DNA from: Closterium sp. Naga37s-1
Taxonomy: Eukaryota; Streptophyta; Zygnematophyceae; Desmidiales; Closteriaceae
Length of the DNA: 64,000 bases
Assembly (NCBI GenBank): GCA_947471745.1
Contig: CANJKZ010000269.1
Location: 661,001-725,000, forward strand
Direction: 5' to 3'
Shown: one piece after another, positions 62,878 to 64,000 of the stretch
How the letters are laid out: each line of letters starts with the position of its first letter
Position numbering within the stretch: position 1 is the first letter of the stretch
Made by a program: the position numbers and the translations under genes
The notes under the pieces: generated by a model
The model's input: the letters and a program-made list of their open reading frames with translations, nothing else
The model's database searches: none
What the model was told of the DNA's origin: nothing

Positions 62878-64000
62878 TGGAGGGTGCAGGGAGGGTGGAT
62901 GGAGGGTGGATGGATGGTGCATGGAGGGTGCATGGATGGTGCAGGGAGGGTGCAGGGAGGGTGCAGGGAGGGTGCAGGGAGGGTGCAGGGAGGGTGCAGG
63001 GAGGGTGCAGGGAGGGGGCAGGGAGGGTGCATGGAGGGTGCAGGGAGGGTGCAGGGAGGGTGCAGGGAGGGTGCAGGGAGGGGGCAGGGAGGGGGCAGGG
63101 AGGGGGCAGGGAGGGTGCAGGGAGGGTGCAGGGAGGGTGCAGGGAGGGTGCAGGGAGGGTGCAGGGAGGGGGCAGGGAGGGTGCAAGGAGGGTGCAGGGA
63201 GGGTGCAGGGAGGGTGCAGGGAGGGTGCAGGGAGGGTGCAGGGAGGGGGCAGGGAGGGGGCAGGGAGGGGGCAGGGAGGGTGCAGGGAGGGTGCATGGAG
63301 GGTGCATGGAGGGTGCAGGGAGGGTGCAGGGAGGGTGCAGGGAGGGGGCATGGAGGGTGCATGGAGGGTGCAGGGAGGGTGCAGGGAGGGTGCAGGGAGG
63401 GTGCAGGGAGGGTGCAGGGAGGGTGCAGGGAGGGGGCAGGGAGGGTGCAGCGAGGGTGCAGGGAGGGTGCAGGGAGGGTGCAGGGAGGGTGCAGGGAGGG
63501 GGCAGGGAGGGTGCATGGAGGGTGCAGGGAGGGTGCAGGGAGGGGGCAGGGAGGGTGCAGGGAGGGTGCAGGGAGGGTGCAGGGAGGGTGCAGGGAGGGT
63601 GCAGGGAGGGTGCAGGGAGGGTGCAGGGAGGGGGCAGGGAGGGTGCAAGGAGGGTGCAGGGAGGGTGCAGGGAGGGTGCAGGGAGGGTGCAGGGAGGGTG
63701 CAGGGAGGGGGCAGGGAGGGGGCAGGGAGGGGGCAGGGAGGGTGCAGGGAGGGTGCATGGAGGGTGCATGGAGGGTGCAGGGAGGGTGCAGGGAGGGTGC
63801 AGGGAGGGGGCATGGAGGGTGCATGGAGGGTGCAGGGAGGGTGCAGGGAGGGTGCAGGGAGGGTGCAGGGAGGGTGCAGGGAGGGTGCAGGGAGGGGGCA
63901 GGGAGGGTGCAGTGAGGGTGCAGGGAGGGTGCAGGGAGGGTGCAGGGAGGGTGCAGGGAGGGGGCAGGGAGGGTGCATGGAGGGTGCAGGGAGGGTGCAG
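62878..64000 (-). repeat. 10-11-bp minisatellite in an intron of the ARM-repeat gene
   Basis: More than 100 copies of GTGCAGGGAGG-type units (GGGGCAGGGAGG and GTGCATGGAGG variants) run to the window edge. A block of about 480 bp (62990-63470) recurs from about 63470, showing larger duplications. In sense the array is pyrimidine-rich and contains no AG. Confidence 0.92.

Noticed and set aside
62212-63978. 588-codon Pro/Leu/His-repeat frame on the minus strand
   Set aside because: It is translation of the 10-11-bp minisatellite, open in all three minus frames. It has no start context and runs into the ARM exon in the wrong frame.

Overview
The window looks like nuclear DNA of a green-lineage eukaryote. 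I infer a streptophyte alga or a bryophyte-grade plant; the sequence does not fix the species. The reasons are GT-AG introns, a HemF-type coproporphyrinogen oxidase with an N-terminal extension that looks like a plastid transit peptide, a plant-type ARM-repeat protein, and a load of Ty1/copia retrotransposons primed by initiator tRNA-Met. About 80% of the window is transposon. Only three host genes are visible.

Layout. 1-929: fragment of a copia pol gene (+). 930-7876: a LINE (-) broken by copia element A (2552-7308, target duplication CCTGG). 7877-8687: no gene. 8688-15029: two 5'-truncated copia elements joined head to head inside their Gly/Ala-rich linkers. 15376-19572 (-): hemF in seven exons. 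20492-25043 (+): a six-exon membrane-protein gene, transcribed divergently from hemF. 25611-61046: one old copia element (X, -) enlarged to 35 kb by nested insertions. 61502-62595 (-): the last two exons of an ARM-repeat gene, followed by a minisatellite that runs off the window.

The 35-kb complex can be dissected base by base from target-site duplications. X (AGCTA) carries D (CCATG) and E (TTCGT) in its 3' LTR; E carries G (AAAGC). The X 5' LTR carries hAT-1 (TCGCACAC), hAT-2 (CTAGMCAT) with hAT-3 inside it (CCGCACAG), and F (GTACA); F carries H (TGGGG). X is full of stops and frameshifts, while F and H have long open frames. A, D and G are internally deleted elements that cannot supply all their own enzymes.

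The least explained signal lies in the host genes. Several introns hold tandem arrays whose unit is a copy of the neighbouring splice site: a donor in hemF intron 4, an acceptor plus exon start in intron 1 of the membrane-protein gene, and shorter duplications at other junctions. The other notable items are the hAT-like elements packed with small palindromes, a non-standard aspartic-protease motif shared by three copia elements, and a repeated QQLREW peptide motif.
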